Part shown: positions 45,798 to 55,334 of the stretch, piece after piece | Layout of the letters: each line of letters opens with the position of its first letter | Numbering within the stretch: the stretch's first letter is position 1 | Source of the DNA: Palsa-506 sp963709075 | Lineage (GTDB): Bacteria; Actinomycetota; Actinomycetes; Streptosporangiales; Streptosporangiaceae | Length of the DNA: 64,000 bases | Reading direction: 5' to 3' | Assembly: GCA_963709075.1 (NCBI GenBank) | Contig: CAVPUY010000015.1 | Location: 124,001 to 188,000 of the forward strand | Position numbers and translations under genes: made by a program | The notes under the pieces: generated by a model | Seen by the model: the letters and a program-made list of their open reading frames with translations, nothing else | What the model was told of the DNA's origin: nothing | The model's database searches: none

Positions 45798-47418
45798 TCA
45801 GCCCGCGGCGGCCGCCGCGCCGCGGATGGCCGCGGGCAGCGCGTCGATCAGGTCGGGGGAGCCGATCGGGGCGCCATCGGACAGGGGGCTGGCGTCCGCC
45901 GCGGCGCCGGCTCCGGCGATGCCGGCCGCGGGCCTGCCTGCGCCGGCCGCCGCCAGCCGGCCGGCCATGCCGTGCAGGTATGCGCCGGCCGCCGCTGCGT
46001 CTGGCGGGGCCAGGCCCTGCGCGAGCAGCGAGCCGATCAGGCCGGACAGCACGTCCCCGGATCCGGCGGTGGCGAGCCATCCGGTGCCGGTGGCGTTCAC
46101 CAGCACCGGCGGGCTGCCCGATGGGCTGGCTATCACCGTGGTGGATCCCTTGAGCAGCACGGTCAGGCCGAGCTCGGCGGCGGCCTTCCTCGCGTACTCA
46201 AGGCGGCTGGCCTCGATCGCGGCCCGGTCGCAGCGCAGCAGCCTGGCCAGCTCGCCGGCATGCGGCGTGATCAGCGTGGGCGCGGAGCGCGGCAGCCATC
46301 CCGGGTGGTCAGCGAGCATGGTGATACCGTCCGCGTCGACCAGGACAGGCAGGCTGGTCGACAGCACGTCAGCCAGCTGAGCTGCCGCCGAAGAATCCGT
46401 TCCGAATCCGGGGCCCGCGACCCATGCCTGCACGCGCCCGGCCTCGGCAACCGCCCGCGCCGCGGGCACCTCGCCGCCAGCCACCGTGATCACTGCCTCC
46501 GGCCAGTGCTGCCGCACCACGTTCGCGGCCTGCTCGGCCGTCACCAGGCGGACCATCCCGGCGCCGCCCCGCACGGCACCGCCGACGGACAGCAGCGCGG
46601 CGCCGGTGAACCGGCTGCTGCCGGCCAGGATGCCAAGCACGCCACGGCGGTACTTGTCGGATTCCGCGGTCGGCCTGGGCAGCAGCGCGGCGACGTCGGC
46701 GGCCTGCAGCGCAGCGACGCTGGCCGGCCCGAGGCAGCGGCGCAGGCCGATGTCGATCAGCTCGGTGGCACCTGCGTGGCGTCGCGCCGGGATCGATCAG
46801 CAGGCCGGGCTTCCAGGTGCCGAACGTCACGGTCGCGTCCGCGCGGACCGCAGCCCCCGGCACCTCGCCGGTGTCGGCCTCGATCCCGCTCGGCAGGTCA
46901 ACCGCTACCGTCAGGCCGCTCCCGGCAGCCGCCCGGGCCGCCAGCGCCGCGCCGGGCTCCCGCAGCCCGCCGCGCCCGCCGATGCCGAGCATGCCGTCGA
47001 TAATCAGGTCAGCGGCGTCGATCAGGACGTTCACCTGGCTGTCGCCGCCGCGGCCAGTCCCCGCCGCGCTGCCGGGGCCTGTCCCCGCCGCACCGGTCGC
47101 GGCCTCCGGCCCGACCAGCCTGCCGCCCGCGGCGCGCAGGGCCGCCGCGCCGCCCTCGTGCACCCGCGGCCCGGTGCCGACCGCGGCTACGATCGCGCCG
47201 CGGCCAGCAAGCAGCGCGCCCGCGTAGAGCGCGTCGCCGCCGTTATCTCCGGTTCCGGCGAGTACGACGACCCTCGATCCGTAGACCCGGCCAAGCAGCC
47301 GGGCGCACGCCGACGCCAGGCCAGCCGCGGCGCGCTGCATCAGCGCCCCGTCCGGTACCCGGGCCATCAGCGCGCGCTCGGCCGTCCTGACCTCCTCGAC
47401 CTCGTGTGCCTCCCTCAC
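45798..47418 (-). CDS. nnr: Bifunctional NAD(P)H-hydrate epimerase / ADP-dependent NAD(P)H-hydrate dehydratase (frameshifted near 46780)
   Basis: The N-terminal epimerase (NnrE) part shows VVVLAGTGDNGGDALYAGALLAGRG and LTVAVDLPSGIEADTGEVPG. After an extra base near 46780, the C-terminal dehydratase (NnrD) part shows GILAGSSRFTGAALLSVGGAVRGGAGMV, GPGFGTDSS, LITPHAGELARLL, TVLLKGSTTVIASP and TGTGWLATAGSGDVLSG. It repairs damaged hydrated NAD(P)H. The GTG at 47418 overlaps the acpS stop (GTGA), so they are coupled; total about 539 residues. The C-terminal stretch is Ala-rich. Confidence 0.93.
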
Positions 47419-47774
47419 CGCTCCGCCCCTTCCGCTACCACCATGGCCACGCAAAGCCCGCCGTCATGACTCAGCGAGACGTGCCAGCCCTGGACGCCAA
47501 GCCGGGCCGCCGCAAGCTGCACGGTCCCGCTGACCGCAAGCAGCGGCCGGCCAGCTTCGTCATGGCTGACGACGACATCGGTCCAGCGAAGGCCCGGCGG
47601 ACCGCCCAGCGCCTTCGCGACTGCCTCTTTCACGGCGAAGCACCCGGCCAGCGACGCCGCCGGCGCATCTCGTTCGCTCTCGGCGAACAGCCGGGATGCC
47701 AGCGCAGGCGTCCGCCGCAGGGCCGCCTGCACCCGCGAGATCTCCGCGATGTCCACGCCGATTCCCACGATCAT
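47415..47774 (-). CDS. acpS: Holo-[acyl-carrier-protein] synthase
   Basis: This 119-residue phosphopantetheinyl transferase attaches the 4'-phosphopantetheine arm to acyl carrier protein. It shows MIVGIGVDIAEISRVQAAL (metal Asp in GVD), GCFAVKEAVAKALGG (metal Glu) and WHVSLSHDGGLCVAMVVAE. It lies 40 bp downstream of the end of glmS and overlaps nnr by 4 bp. Length is normal for the AcpS type. Confidence 0.96.
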   Translation of the reverse strand: MIVGIGVDIAEISRVQAALRRTPALASRLFAESERDAPAASLAGCFAVKEAVAKALGGPPGLRWTDVVVSHDEAGRPLLAVSGTVQLAAARLGVQGWHVSLSHDGGLCVAMVVAEGAER

Positions 47775-47814
47775 GACTCAAGCCTGCCATGGCCGGCCCG
47801 CGCCTCGCCCTAGC

Positions 47815-49695
47815 TCATTCCACGGTTACGGACTTGGCCAGGTTGCGCGGCTGGTCTACGTCGTGGCCCTTGGCCGCGGCGAGCTCGCAGGCGAAAACCT
47901 GCAGCGGCACGGTCGCCACCACGGGCTGCATCAGCGTCGGCACGGCCGGCAGCTCGATCAGGGTATCCGCGTAGGGCGCCACCACGGCGTCGCCCTCGTC
48001 GGCGATGACGATCGTGCGGGCCCCGCTGGCCCTGATCTCCTGGATGTTCGACAAGATCTTGTCGTGCAGCGTCGAGCGCCAGTCCGGCGACGGGACTACC
48101 ACGACGACCGGCAGCCCCTCCTCGATCAGCGCGATCGGCCCGTGCTTGAGCTCGCCGGCCGCGAACCCCTCGGCGTGCATGTAGGCGAGCTCCTTGAGCT
48201 TCAGCGCTCCTTCCAGCGCGACAGGGAACCCGACGTGCCGACCGAGGAAGAGCACGCAGCGCTCGTCGGCCAGCTCGCGCGCCACCGCCCGTACCGGCGC
48301 CATCGCGGCCAGCATCCGTTCCACCGCCGCCGGCATCCGGTGCAGCTGATCCAGTCACGGCGCGGACCTCGTCGCCGTACATCGTGCCGCGCACCTGGGC
48401 CAGGTACAGCGCCACCAGGTAGCAGGCAATCAGCTGGGTCAGGAATGCCTTGGTGGAAGCGACGGCGATCTCGGGCCGGCGTGCGTGTACACGACCGCAT
48501 CGCTCTCCCGCGGGATCGACGAGCCGTTCACGTTGCAGATCGCGACGACGCGGGACCGCTGCTCGCGGGCGTGCCGGACCGCCATCAGGGTATCCATCGT
48601 CTCGCCGGACTGGGAGATCGCGATGACCATCGTCGTCCTGGTCAGGATCGGGTCACGGTAGCGGAACTCGCTGGCCAGCTCCACCTCGCAGGGGACCTTG
48701 CTCCAGTGCTCGATGGCGTATTTCGCGATCATCCCGGCGTGGTAGGCAGTCCCGCAGGCCACGATGATGATCTTGTCAATGTCCCGCAGCTCCTCGTCGG
48801 ACAAGCGCATCTCGTCCAGGGTCAGCAGGCCGTCCCGGCCGGCCCGGCCGAGCAGGGCATCAGCGATCGCATGCGGCTGCTCCGCGATCTCCTTCAGCAT
48901 GAAGTACTCATAGCCAGCCTTCTCGGCGGCCGACACGTCCCAGTCGACGTGGTATTCGGTCACCTGGGCGGGCGTTCCGTCGAACCCGGTCACGATGACC
49001 TGGTCGGCGCGTATCTCCGCGACCTGATCCTGGCCGAGCTCGACCGCCTCCCTGGTAAAGGCGATGAACGCGGCGACGTCGCTGGCCAGGAAGTTCTCGC
49101 CATCACCCCGGCCCACCACGAGGGGCGAGTTCCGGCGCGCTCCGACGACCGCGTCCTGGTCCCGTACGTCGACCGCGACCAGCGTGAACGCGCCGCGCAG
49201 CCGCTGGCATACCTGGCGCATCGCGACGGCGAGTGAGCCGGCCGGCGGGGCGCCGGTCCCGGGGATGTCGGTCATCCCGGCCATCTGCTCTTCCAGCAGG
49301 TGCGCGACAAGCTCGGTGTCGGTCTCGGAGGTCAGCTCATGCCCCTGGGCCTCCAACTCGGCGCGCAGCTCGGCGAAGTTCTCGATGATCCCGTTGTGCA
49401 CCACCGCCAGATGACCGCCGCAGTCGATGTGCGGGTGCGCGTTCGGGTCCGTCGGCGGCCCGTGGGTAGCCCAGCGGGTATGGCCGAGCCCGACATTGCC
49501 GGCCAGCGGCGGCTGCTCGTCGAGCGCTGATCTCAGGTTGCCGAGCTTGCCTGCCCGCTTTGCCCAGCTGAGCTTGCCGTCTGCCATCACGGCGATGCCT
49601 GCCGAGTCGTAGCCCCGGTACTCCAGCCGGCCAAGGCCCTCCAGGACGACGCCCAGTGCCTGCCGGTGCCCCGCGTACCCCACGATTCCGCACAT
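47815..49695 (-). CDS. glmS: Glutamine-fructose-6-phosphate aminotransferase (isomerizing) (two compensating frameshifts)
   Basis: This enzyme of about 626 residues makes glucosamine-6-phosphate for cell-wall synthesis. The N-terminal Cys of MCGIVGYAGHRQALGVVLEGLGRLEYRGYDSAG is the glutaminase nucleophile. The isomerase half shows ISQSGETMDTLMAVRHA, GSSIPRESDAVVYTHAGP, and after a missing base near 48475 EIAVASTKAFLTQL. After an extra T near 48353 it continues LHRMPAAVERML to KGHDVDQPRNLAKSVTVE, the conserved C-terminal end. The two errors cancel in length. No glmS ribozyme is expected in actinomycetes, and none was seen upstream. Confidence 0.95.
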
Positions 49696-49774
49696 GACCG
49701 TCAGGCTAGTGCCTGGCTCAGCCGCCCAGTTCAATCACGGTAAGTTATTACCTGATTCCTTACAGTAAGAACCA

Positions 49775-49804
49775 GCAAGTCATCGCTCCGGAGCGATGAC
49801 TTGC
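49775..49804 (-). terminator. 30-bp perfect palindrome after glmM
   Basis: The 15-base halves (49775-49789 and 49790-49804, starting GCAAGTCATCGC) are exact reverse complements with no intervening base. The palindrome begins 8 bp beyond the glmM stop and lies 80 bp before the glmS start, so it probably ends the glmM transcript. The 35 bp between it and glmS are AT-rich and may hold the glmS promoter. Confidence 0.65.
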
Positions 49805-49812
49805 CCGGCTGT

Positions 49813-51247
49813 TCAGGCCAGCTTGCGGACGGCATCGGCGAGCCGGCCGGCCACCTGCTGCGCCTGATCCGTGTCCACCGCCTCGACCATGACCCGGACC
49901 GCTTCCTCGGTCCCGCTCGGCCGGATCAGCACCCGGCCTCCCTCGCCAAGCTCCGCCTCCGCCGCCGCGACCGCAGCCACGATCTCGGCGGAAGAGCCAA
50001 CCCGGGCCTTGTCCGCCCCGGGCACGTTGATCAGGACCTGCGGGTACTTGGCCATCACCCTGGCCACCTCGCTCAGCGGCCGCCCGCTCCTGGCCATCAC
50101 GGAGAGCAGCTGCAGGCTGGTCAGCAGGCCATCGCCGGTTGTCGCGTAGTCGAGCAGGATGACGTGGCCGGACTGCTCGCCGCCAAGCGCGAACTTCCCC
50201 TCGCGCATGGCCTCAAGGACGTACCGGTCCCCCACCGGGGTCTCGACCAGGCCAATGCCGGCCGCGTGCATTGCCTTCCGGAAGCCGAGATTGGCCATCA
50301 CGGTCGTCACGACAGTATTGCCAGGCAGCTGCCCGGCATCCCGCAGCGTCAGCGCGAGCACGGCCAGGATCTGGTCGCCGTCGACCAGCTGGCCGTCCGC
50401 GTCGATCGCGAGGCACCGGTCCGCGTCGCCGTCATAGGCGATCCCGGCGTCAGCCCGGTGCTCAGTCACCGCCGCCTTCGCCGCGCCGAGGGAGGTAGAG
50501 CCGCAGCCGTCATTGATGTTCAGCCCGTCGGGCTCCGCGCCGATCGCGACGACGTCGGCACCCGCCCGGCGCAGCAGCCGCGGCGCCAGGGCAGACGCGG
50601 CCCCGTGCGCGCAGTCGACCACGATCCGCAGGCCGGCCAGCGGCAAGCCATCGGCCGGGCCGCACAGCGTGCCGAGCAGGTGGTCGAGGTATGCCTCCGT
50701 GTCGCCGGACGCATCGCGCACCCGGCCGAAGCCGGAAGCGGGCAGCACGGCGCCGGCCGGCGATTCCGGCGGCGGCGCCGGTAATCGCTACCGGCCCAGT
50801 CCCGTTGCCCGTCTTGACGGTGCCGCGGAGCCTGAGCTCGATCTGGTCCTCGACGGCATCCGGCAGCTTCAGCCCGCCGACCGTGAACAGCTTGATCCCG
50901 TTATCCGGCGCCGGGTTGTGGCTTGCCGACAGCATCACGCCGAGCTCGGTGCCGAGATCAGCCGTGAGGTAGGCAACGGCCGGCGTCGGTACGACGCCGA
51001 GCCTGAGCACGTCCACGCCGGAGCTGGCCAGGCCGGCCACCACCGCGGCCTCGAGGAACTCCCCGGATGCCCTGGGATCTCGCCCGACCACCGCGGCCGG
51101 CCGGCGGCCGGCCGCGTGCGCCCCGGCGAACGCGCCCATGGCCTCGAGAGCCTCAGCCGAGGCAGCGGCCAGGTCCATAGCCAGTCGGGCGGTGAGATCA
51201 CGGCCAGCAATGCCGCGAACACCGTCCGTGCCGAACAGCCGGCCCAC
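49813..51247 (-). CDS. glmM: Phosphoglucosamine mutase (frameshifted near 50756)
   Basis: This enzyme converts glucosamine-6-phosphate to the 1-phosphate, the step after GlmS. It shows MGRLFGTDGVRGIAGRDLTARLAMDLA, the phosphoserine loop GVMLSASHNPAPDNGIK, and, after an extra base near 50756, the metal-binding block DGDADRCLAIDADGQLVDGDQ and the sugar-binding VGDRYVLEAM...GGEQSGH. The C-terminal RPSGTEEAVRVMVEA binds phosphate. After repair it has about 477 residues. It lies 44 bp downstream of rpsI, the usual order rplM-rpsI-glmM. Confidence 0.95.
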
Positions 51248-51291
51248 GGGAATCCCCCCTGGTCTTCCGGTGCTGCCGCGCCGACCCGATG

Positions 51292-51828
51292 TCAGCGCTT
51301 CGAGTACTGCGGCGCCTTGCGGGCCTTCTTCAGGCCGTACTTCTTGCGCTCCTTGACCCTGGCGTCCCTGGTCAGGAAGCCGGCCCGCTTGAGCGTCTGG
51401 CGGTTATCCGGGTCGACAAGCGTCAGCGCCCTGGCGATCCCGAGCCGCAGCGCGCCGGCCTGGCCGGTGACGCCACCGCCGGTGATCCGGGCCACCACGT
51501 CAAACTGGTCTTCGGCGCCCAGCGTCACGAACGGCTCGCTGATCAGCTGCTGGTGCACCTTGTTCGGGAAGTACTCCTCCAGCGGCCGGTCGTTGACCCG
51601 CCACTGCCCGGACCCGGGGAGGATGCGGACCCGCGCGATGGCCTCCTTGCGGCGGCCGGTACCCATGGCGTGGCCGGTCACCACCGGCTTGCGCGCCGCG
51701 GGCCTGGCCGGGGCGCCAGCCGTCGCATCACCGGTCTCGGTGGTGTACTCCGATACGTGCTCCCCGGCAGCCCCGGGTGCCGCATCGGCCGCCGCTGCGG
51801 GTGCCTGGACGTCAGTGGACTCAGCCAC
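51292..51828 (-). CDS. rpsI: 30S ribosomal protein S9
   Basis: This 178-residue protein carries the S9 core from about residue 50: GTGRRKEAIARVRILPGSGQWRVNDRPLEEYFPN, TGGGVTGQAGALRLGIARAL, and the end LTRDARVKERKKYGLKKARKAPQYSKR (Arg/Lys-rich tail that reaches the P-site tRNA). The first 50 residues are an Ala/Thr-rich acidic extension, typical of high-GC actinomycetes. It follows rplM by 33 bp in the rplM-rpsI unit. Confidence 0.97.
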   Translation of the reverse strand: MAESTDVQAPAAAADAAPGAAGEHVSEYTTETGDATAGAPARPAARKPVVTGHAMGTGRRKEAIARVRILPGSGQWRVNDRPLEEYFPNKVHQQLISEPFVTLGAEDQFDVVARITGGGVTGQAGALRLGIARALTLVDPDNRQTLKRAGFLTRDARVKERKKYGLKKARKAPQYSKR

Positions 51829-51861
51829 GGTTTCTTCCTCGCGCTTCCTCGTCGGCTCTCG

Positions 51862-52341
51862 TTATTTCGCCGCGGCGCGGCTGGTCCCGGCCTGCTGCGT
51901 AATCTGCGTGATCTCGAACGGAACAGGCTGCTGCGCCTGGTGCGGATGGTCCGGCCCCGCATACACCTTGAGCTTGCGCAGCATCTGCCTGCCCAGGGTG
52001 TTCTTCGGCAGCATGCCCCTGACCGCCTTCTCGACGGCCCGGGCCGGCTGCTTGGCGAGCATGTCGCCGTAGGCGATCGAGCGAAGGCCGCCCGGATAGC
52101 CGGAATGCCGGTACGCGCGCTTGTCCTGCAGCTTGTTGCCGGACAGCGCGATCTTCTCTGCGTTGATGACGATCACGAAGTCGCCGGTGTCCACGTGCGG
52201 CGCGAAGATCGGCTTGTGCTTGCCGCGCAGCAGGATGGCCGCCTGGCTGGCTAGCCGGCCGAGGACAACCTCGTTGGCGTCGATGACATGCCATTGACGC
52301 TGGATATCGCCAGCCTTCGGGCTGAATGTGCGCACAGTCAT
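51862..52341 (-). CDS. rplM: 50S ribosomal protein L13
   Basis: This 159-residue protein matches L13 from the N-terminus (MTVRTFSPKAGDIQRQWHVIDANEVVLGRLASQAA) to VRGMLPKNTLGRQMLRKLKVYAGPDHPHQAQQP, with GDFVIVINAEKIALSG in the middle. A short Ala/Thr tail follows. It binds 23S rRNA early in assembly. First gene of its unit; a promoter candidate lies at 52481-52510. Confidence 0.97.
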   Translation of the reverse strand: MTVRTFSPKAGDIQRQWHVIDANEVVLGRLASQAAILLRGKHKPIFAPHVDTGDFVIVINAEKIALSGNKLQDKRAYRHSGYPGGLRSIAYGDMLAKQPARAVEKAVRGMLPKNTLGRQMLRKLKVYAGPDHPHQAQQPVPFEITQITQQAGTSRAAAK

Positions 52342-52480
52342 AAGCCTTCGCGTGTGGGTCCGTGATCCTTGGCCTCGCCCGGGGCGATCCCTCCGAGCGC
52401 GGGAATCCGCGGCAGCAGCCGCCGCTCGGCTGCCCGCCAGAGGGCAGCGCGGGCATGCCGATGCACATGGACGCGTGAGA

Positions 52481-52510
52481 AGGATACCGGCCGCAGCCGG
52501 CGATGGTCAA
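52481..52510 (-). promoter_or_regulatory. Candidate housekeeping promoter for rplM-rpsI
   Basis: On the minus strand TTGACC (52510-52505) and TATCCT (52486-52481) are separated by 18 bases, close to the TTGACN-N18-TANNNT pattern of the actinobacterial principal sigma factor. It lies about 140 bp upstream of the rplM start, in the 349-bp divergent gap that holds no gene. The other strand must also carry the promoter for the gene starting at 52691. Confidence 0.5.
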
Positions 52511-52690
52511 AGCGAGTTCGAAACGGGAGGCTGCTGGCTGCTCTCGCCCGGCTGCGCCGCTGCCGTCCCCGGCTGCTCCGGCTGGCCCCTCGCCCGGTCG
52601 TCAGTGCCCTCGATCCGGCCAGCTGGCCAGCCCGGCGGCGAAATGGGAGGACCACCCAAACGCGCGTCCAGACAGCGATACGCTCGCCGC

Positions 52691-54300
52691 ATGCGTTACC
52701 CGGGTGATGCCGACGGCGATGCTTCGCCGGGCGGGCAGGAGCGTCCTCCGGGCCGCCCTGGACTGCCCTGGCCGCGAGAGGCCGGCCGTGCTCAGCCTGG
52801 CCGCGGCGAGACCCTGGCCGGGAGCGAGTACGCGGACAGCTGGCCCGGTGGCGAGTACCAGGGCTCCTGGCCCGCTGACGGCGAGGCCAGGGCCGCCGGC
52901 GGCGAGTACGCGGGCAGCTGGTACTCCGACGGCGGGTACTCCGATGCCGGATACGGATACGGTGACGGCGGATACGGCGGCGAGCCGGAGCCAGGCGGCG
53001 GCCTGACCGCCGGCGCTGCGGCGGCTGGCCTCGTGACGGCTGACGTCGCGAGCGCGAGCGGGCAGCTGCCGCCCGGCGGCACGGCCAGGCGCCGCCTGGC
53101 ACGGGCCGCCGGCCCGGCAGCGGACCGCGTGCTTGCTGCCAGCGGCGCTACCCAGCCGGGCAGCGGGCCGCCTGCAGCGCCTGGCACGGGCCGGCTGGCG
53201 CTGCGGCGGGCAGCGGCCCGGTCCGGGGATTCCCGCCGGCCCCCGGCCAGCCGGCCCCGGTCTACCCGCCAGGCCAGTTTGCGGCCTGGAACCGGACGCC
53301 AGCGCAGGCCAGTGGCGGCCGCGCGGGCCAGCGCACCGTGCCGCAAGCATCGGCAGGCGCCGCGTCAGCAGAACACGGGTACGCCGAGCCGGGCCACCCG
53401 GAGCCGGGCTATTCAGCCCCTGCGGTCGCAGCTACCGAGCGACCGCAGGCGGCCGGGCGGTCCGGGCCGGGCAGCACCAAGCCGGTCCCCCGGCGGCCAG
53501 GCAGCCAGGCTCCTGGCGGCCGCCAGGAGCGAGCTGCCCGCGGGGCGGCCAGGGGCCGCAGGGCGCGCAGGCCCGCCAGGGCCAAGCGGGTCCGCGTCCT
53601 GCTGGCCGTCGGGCTTGCCGTGCTCGTCGCTGCGGGCAGCGGCGCCTACTTCTACCTGGCCGGCGGCCAGCAGCAGGCCAGCCACCCGGCGGCGGCCCCC
53701 CAGACCAGCCCGGCGGCGGCGCCGGGCCAGCCATCGGCGTCGCCCACGCCGACCGGCCGCTGGGGCCACATCCAGACGCGGCTAACCGATCCGCAGAAGC
53801 TCGCCCTGCACCAGCTGTTCCCGGTGCGGTTCAGCAGCTCAGGAGCGGCCTATGCGAGGACAGCGGCCAAGGCGGGCAAGCACTGCTCATCGGCGGTAAT
53901 CGGGAGCCGGCTGCAAGCGGCCGTCCGCGCCGCGGGCTGTTCGCAGGTCGAGCGGGCGAGCTACCTGGCCGGCAATCACAAGGTGATGGGCACGATCGGG
54001 GTGCTGAATCTGCGGAGCGCGCGGGTGGCGAGCCGGGCGGGCAAGGTGGCCGGGCCGTCCCGGTTCATCGCGCAGCTACCCGGCGCCAAGGGGCCGACGC
54101 GCAGGCTGAACAAGGGAACCGGCATCGAGGAGGCCGAGGTCAAGGGTCATTACCTGATCCTGATCTGGGCAGAGTTCGCGAACCTGCATGCGCCGAAGCA
54201 GCAAGCGCAGAAGCGGGAGCTCGTCCGGTTCGGCACCCGCTTGCTGAAGAACACCGCGAACGTGAGCCTCAGCCTGCGGCTGGTCACCGGCAAGCCCTAG
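52691..54300 (+). CDS. Single-pass membrane protein with long disordered cytoplasmic region (frameshifted about 53040-53200)
   Basis: The ATG at 52691 opens MRYPGDADGDASPGGQERPPG, then a Tyr/Gly/Ser-rich stretch (repeats like GEYAGSWYSDGGYSDAGYGYG). A missing base somewhere near 53100 moves to a second frame with Pro-rich sequence (GQPAPVYPPGQFAAWNRTP). A membrane helix follows near 53600-53660 (VRVLLAVGLAVLVAAGSGAYFYLAGG). The outer domain of about 200 residues has two Cys (KHCSSAVIG, RAAGCSQVERASYLAGNHKVMGTIGVLNL) and ends at SLRLVTGKP. No family is recognised. The total is about 536 residues. It is divergent from rplM and convergent with truA. Confidence 0.68.
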
Positions 54301-54407
54301 CGACGCCGGCCATCCGCTATCCCGGGCAGGCATCGCGACCTCGACGGCTCCGGGATGTTACCGGAAGTGGTTCCTGGCCTCGCAACCACGGCCACCACGA
54401 TCTGCCC

Positions 54408-55271
54408 CTATGAGCTGCCGGTGGGCCTGACCCGCCGGGTCGCCTGCGCGCGTGCCGCGAGTTCCGCCGCGGCCGGGTACCGGATCTCCTCAAGGCACAG
54501 CCCGTGCGGCGGCACCACGCGGACGGCCGGATCGCGGACTCCGGCGGCGAGCACTTCCGCCAGCCAGCCGGCCGGCCTGGTCCGGTCGCCGACCGCCAGC
54601 AGGGCGCCGGCCAGCGACCGCACCATGTTGTGGCAGAACGCGTCGGCCACCACGGTGCCGACGACCAAGCCGGGAGCTGGCCTGGCCCAGGTCAGCTTGA
54701 TCAGCTCGCGGACAGTGGTGCCGCCGGGCCGGCGACGGCAGAACGCCGCGAAATCATGCTCGCCCAGGCACGCGGCGGCTGCCTCGTTCATCCGCCCGGC
54801 ATCAAGCCGGCGGGGATGCCAGAGCGTGTCGTGCCTGCGGAGCGGATCGGCGCCCGCGGGATCGTCGCAGACCCGGTAGGCGTAACGGCGCCACAGGGCC
54901 GAGAACCGCGCGTCGAACCCGGCGGGCGCGCTGGTTATCGCGCGCACTCGCACATCGGCGGGGAGCAGCCCGGCGAGCCGCCTGGCCGCCTGAGCGGCGG
55001 CGTGCGCCCAGCAGTCAGCAGGCACATCGAGGTGGGCGACCTGGCCGCGGGCGTGCACGCCCGCGTCGGTCCGGCCCGCGACCGTCAGCGTGGGCGCCGC
55101 TGGCAGCGCGAGCACCCGGCCGAGCGCGTCCTCAACCGTCTGCTGAACCGTTCGCAGGGCAGGCTGACGGGCCCAGCCGTGAAAGGCTGAGCCATCGTAG
55201 GACAGGTCAAGCCGGAGCCGGACCGTTGCCGGGCCGCCCGCGACATCGGCATCCCCGGCGGCCCGGTCCAT
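54408..55271 (-). CDS. truA: tRNA pseudouridine38-40 synthase TruA
   Basis: This enzyme converts U38-U40 of the anticodon arm to pseudouridine. It shows VRLRLDLSYDGSAFHGWARQP, the catalytic Asp in GRTDAGVHARGQVAHLD, FSALWRRYAYRVCDDP, and NMVRSLAGALLAVGDRTRP near the end; about 287 residues. The ATG at 55271 is chosen; a GTG at 55277 would also be in frame. Both lie inside the palindrome that follows rplQ, so the start region doubles as part of a hairpin. It is the last gene after rplQ, as in most actinomycetes. Confidence 0.95.
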   Translation of the reverse strand: MDRAAGDADVAGGPATVRLRLDLSYDGSAFHGWARQPALRTVQQTVEDALGRVLALPAAPTLTVAGRTDAGVHARGQVAHLDVPADCWAHAAAQAARRLAGLLPADVRVRAITSAPAGFDARFSALWRRYAYRVCDDPAGADPLRRHDTLWHPRRLDAGRMNEAAAACLGEHDFAAFCRRRPGGTTVRELIKLTWARPAPGLVVGTVVADAFCHNMVRSLAGALLAVGDRTRPAGWLAEVLAAGVRDPAVRVVPPHGLCLEEIRYPAAAELAARAQATRRVRPTGSS

Positions 55272-55323
55272 GATCACGGAGGCTTCCGGGGCGGCCGGGG
55301 CCCAGAACTCTCCGTGATCATGG
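55268..55323 (-). terminator. Perfect 13-bp inverted repeat between rplQ and truA (ATGATCACGGA family)
   Basis: CCATGATCACGGA (55268-55280) pairs exactly with TCCGTGATCATGG (55311-55323) across 30 bases. It begins 12 bp after the rplQ stop and covers the truA start codon. It shares its 11-base arm with the element after pccB (7107-7156). It may end or attenuate the rpoA-rplQ transcript, or fold over the truA start and lower its translation. Confidence 0.6.
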
Positions 55324-55334
55324 GGCGGGGTGCG

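Noticed and set aside
47815..49734. Programmed ribosomal frameshifting in glmS and other genes
   Set aside because: The sites lack slippery heptamers and occur in many unrelated genes with mixed insertions and deletions, so sequencing error is far more likely.
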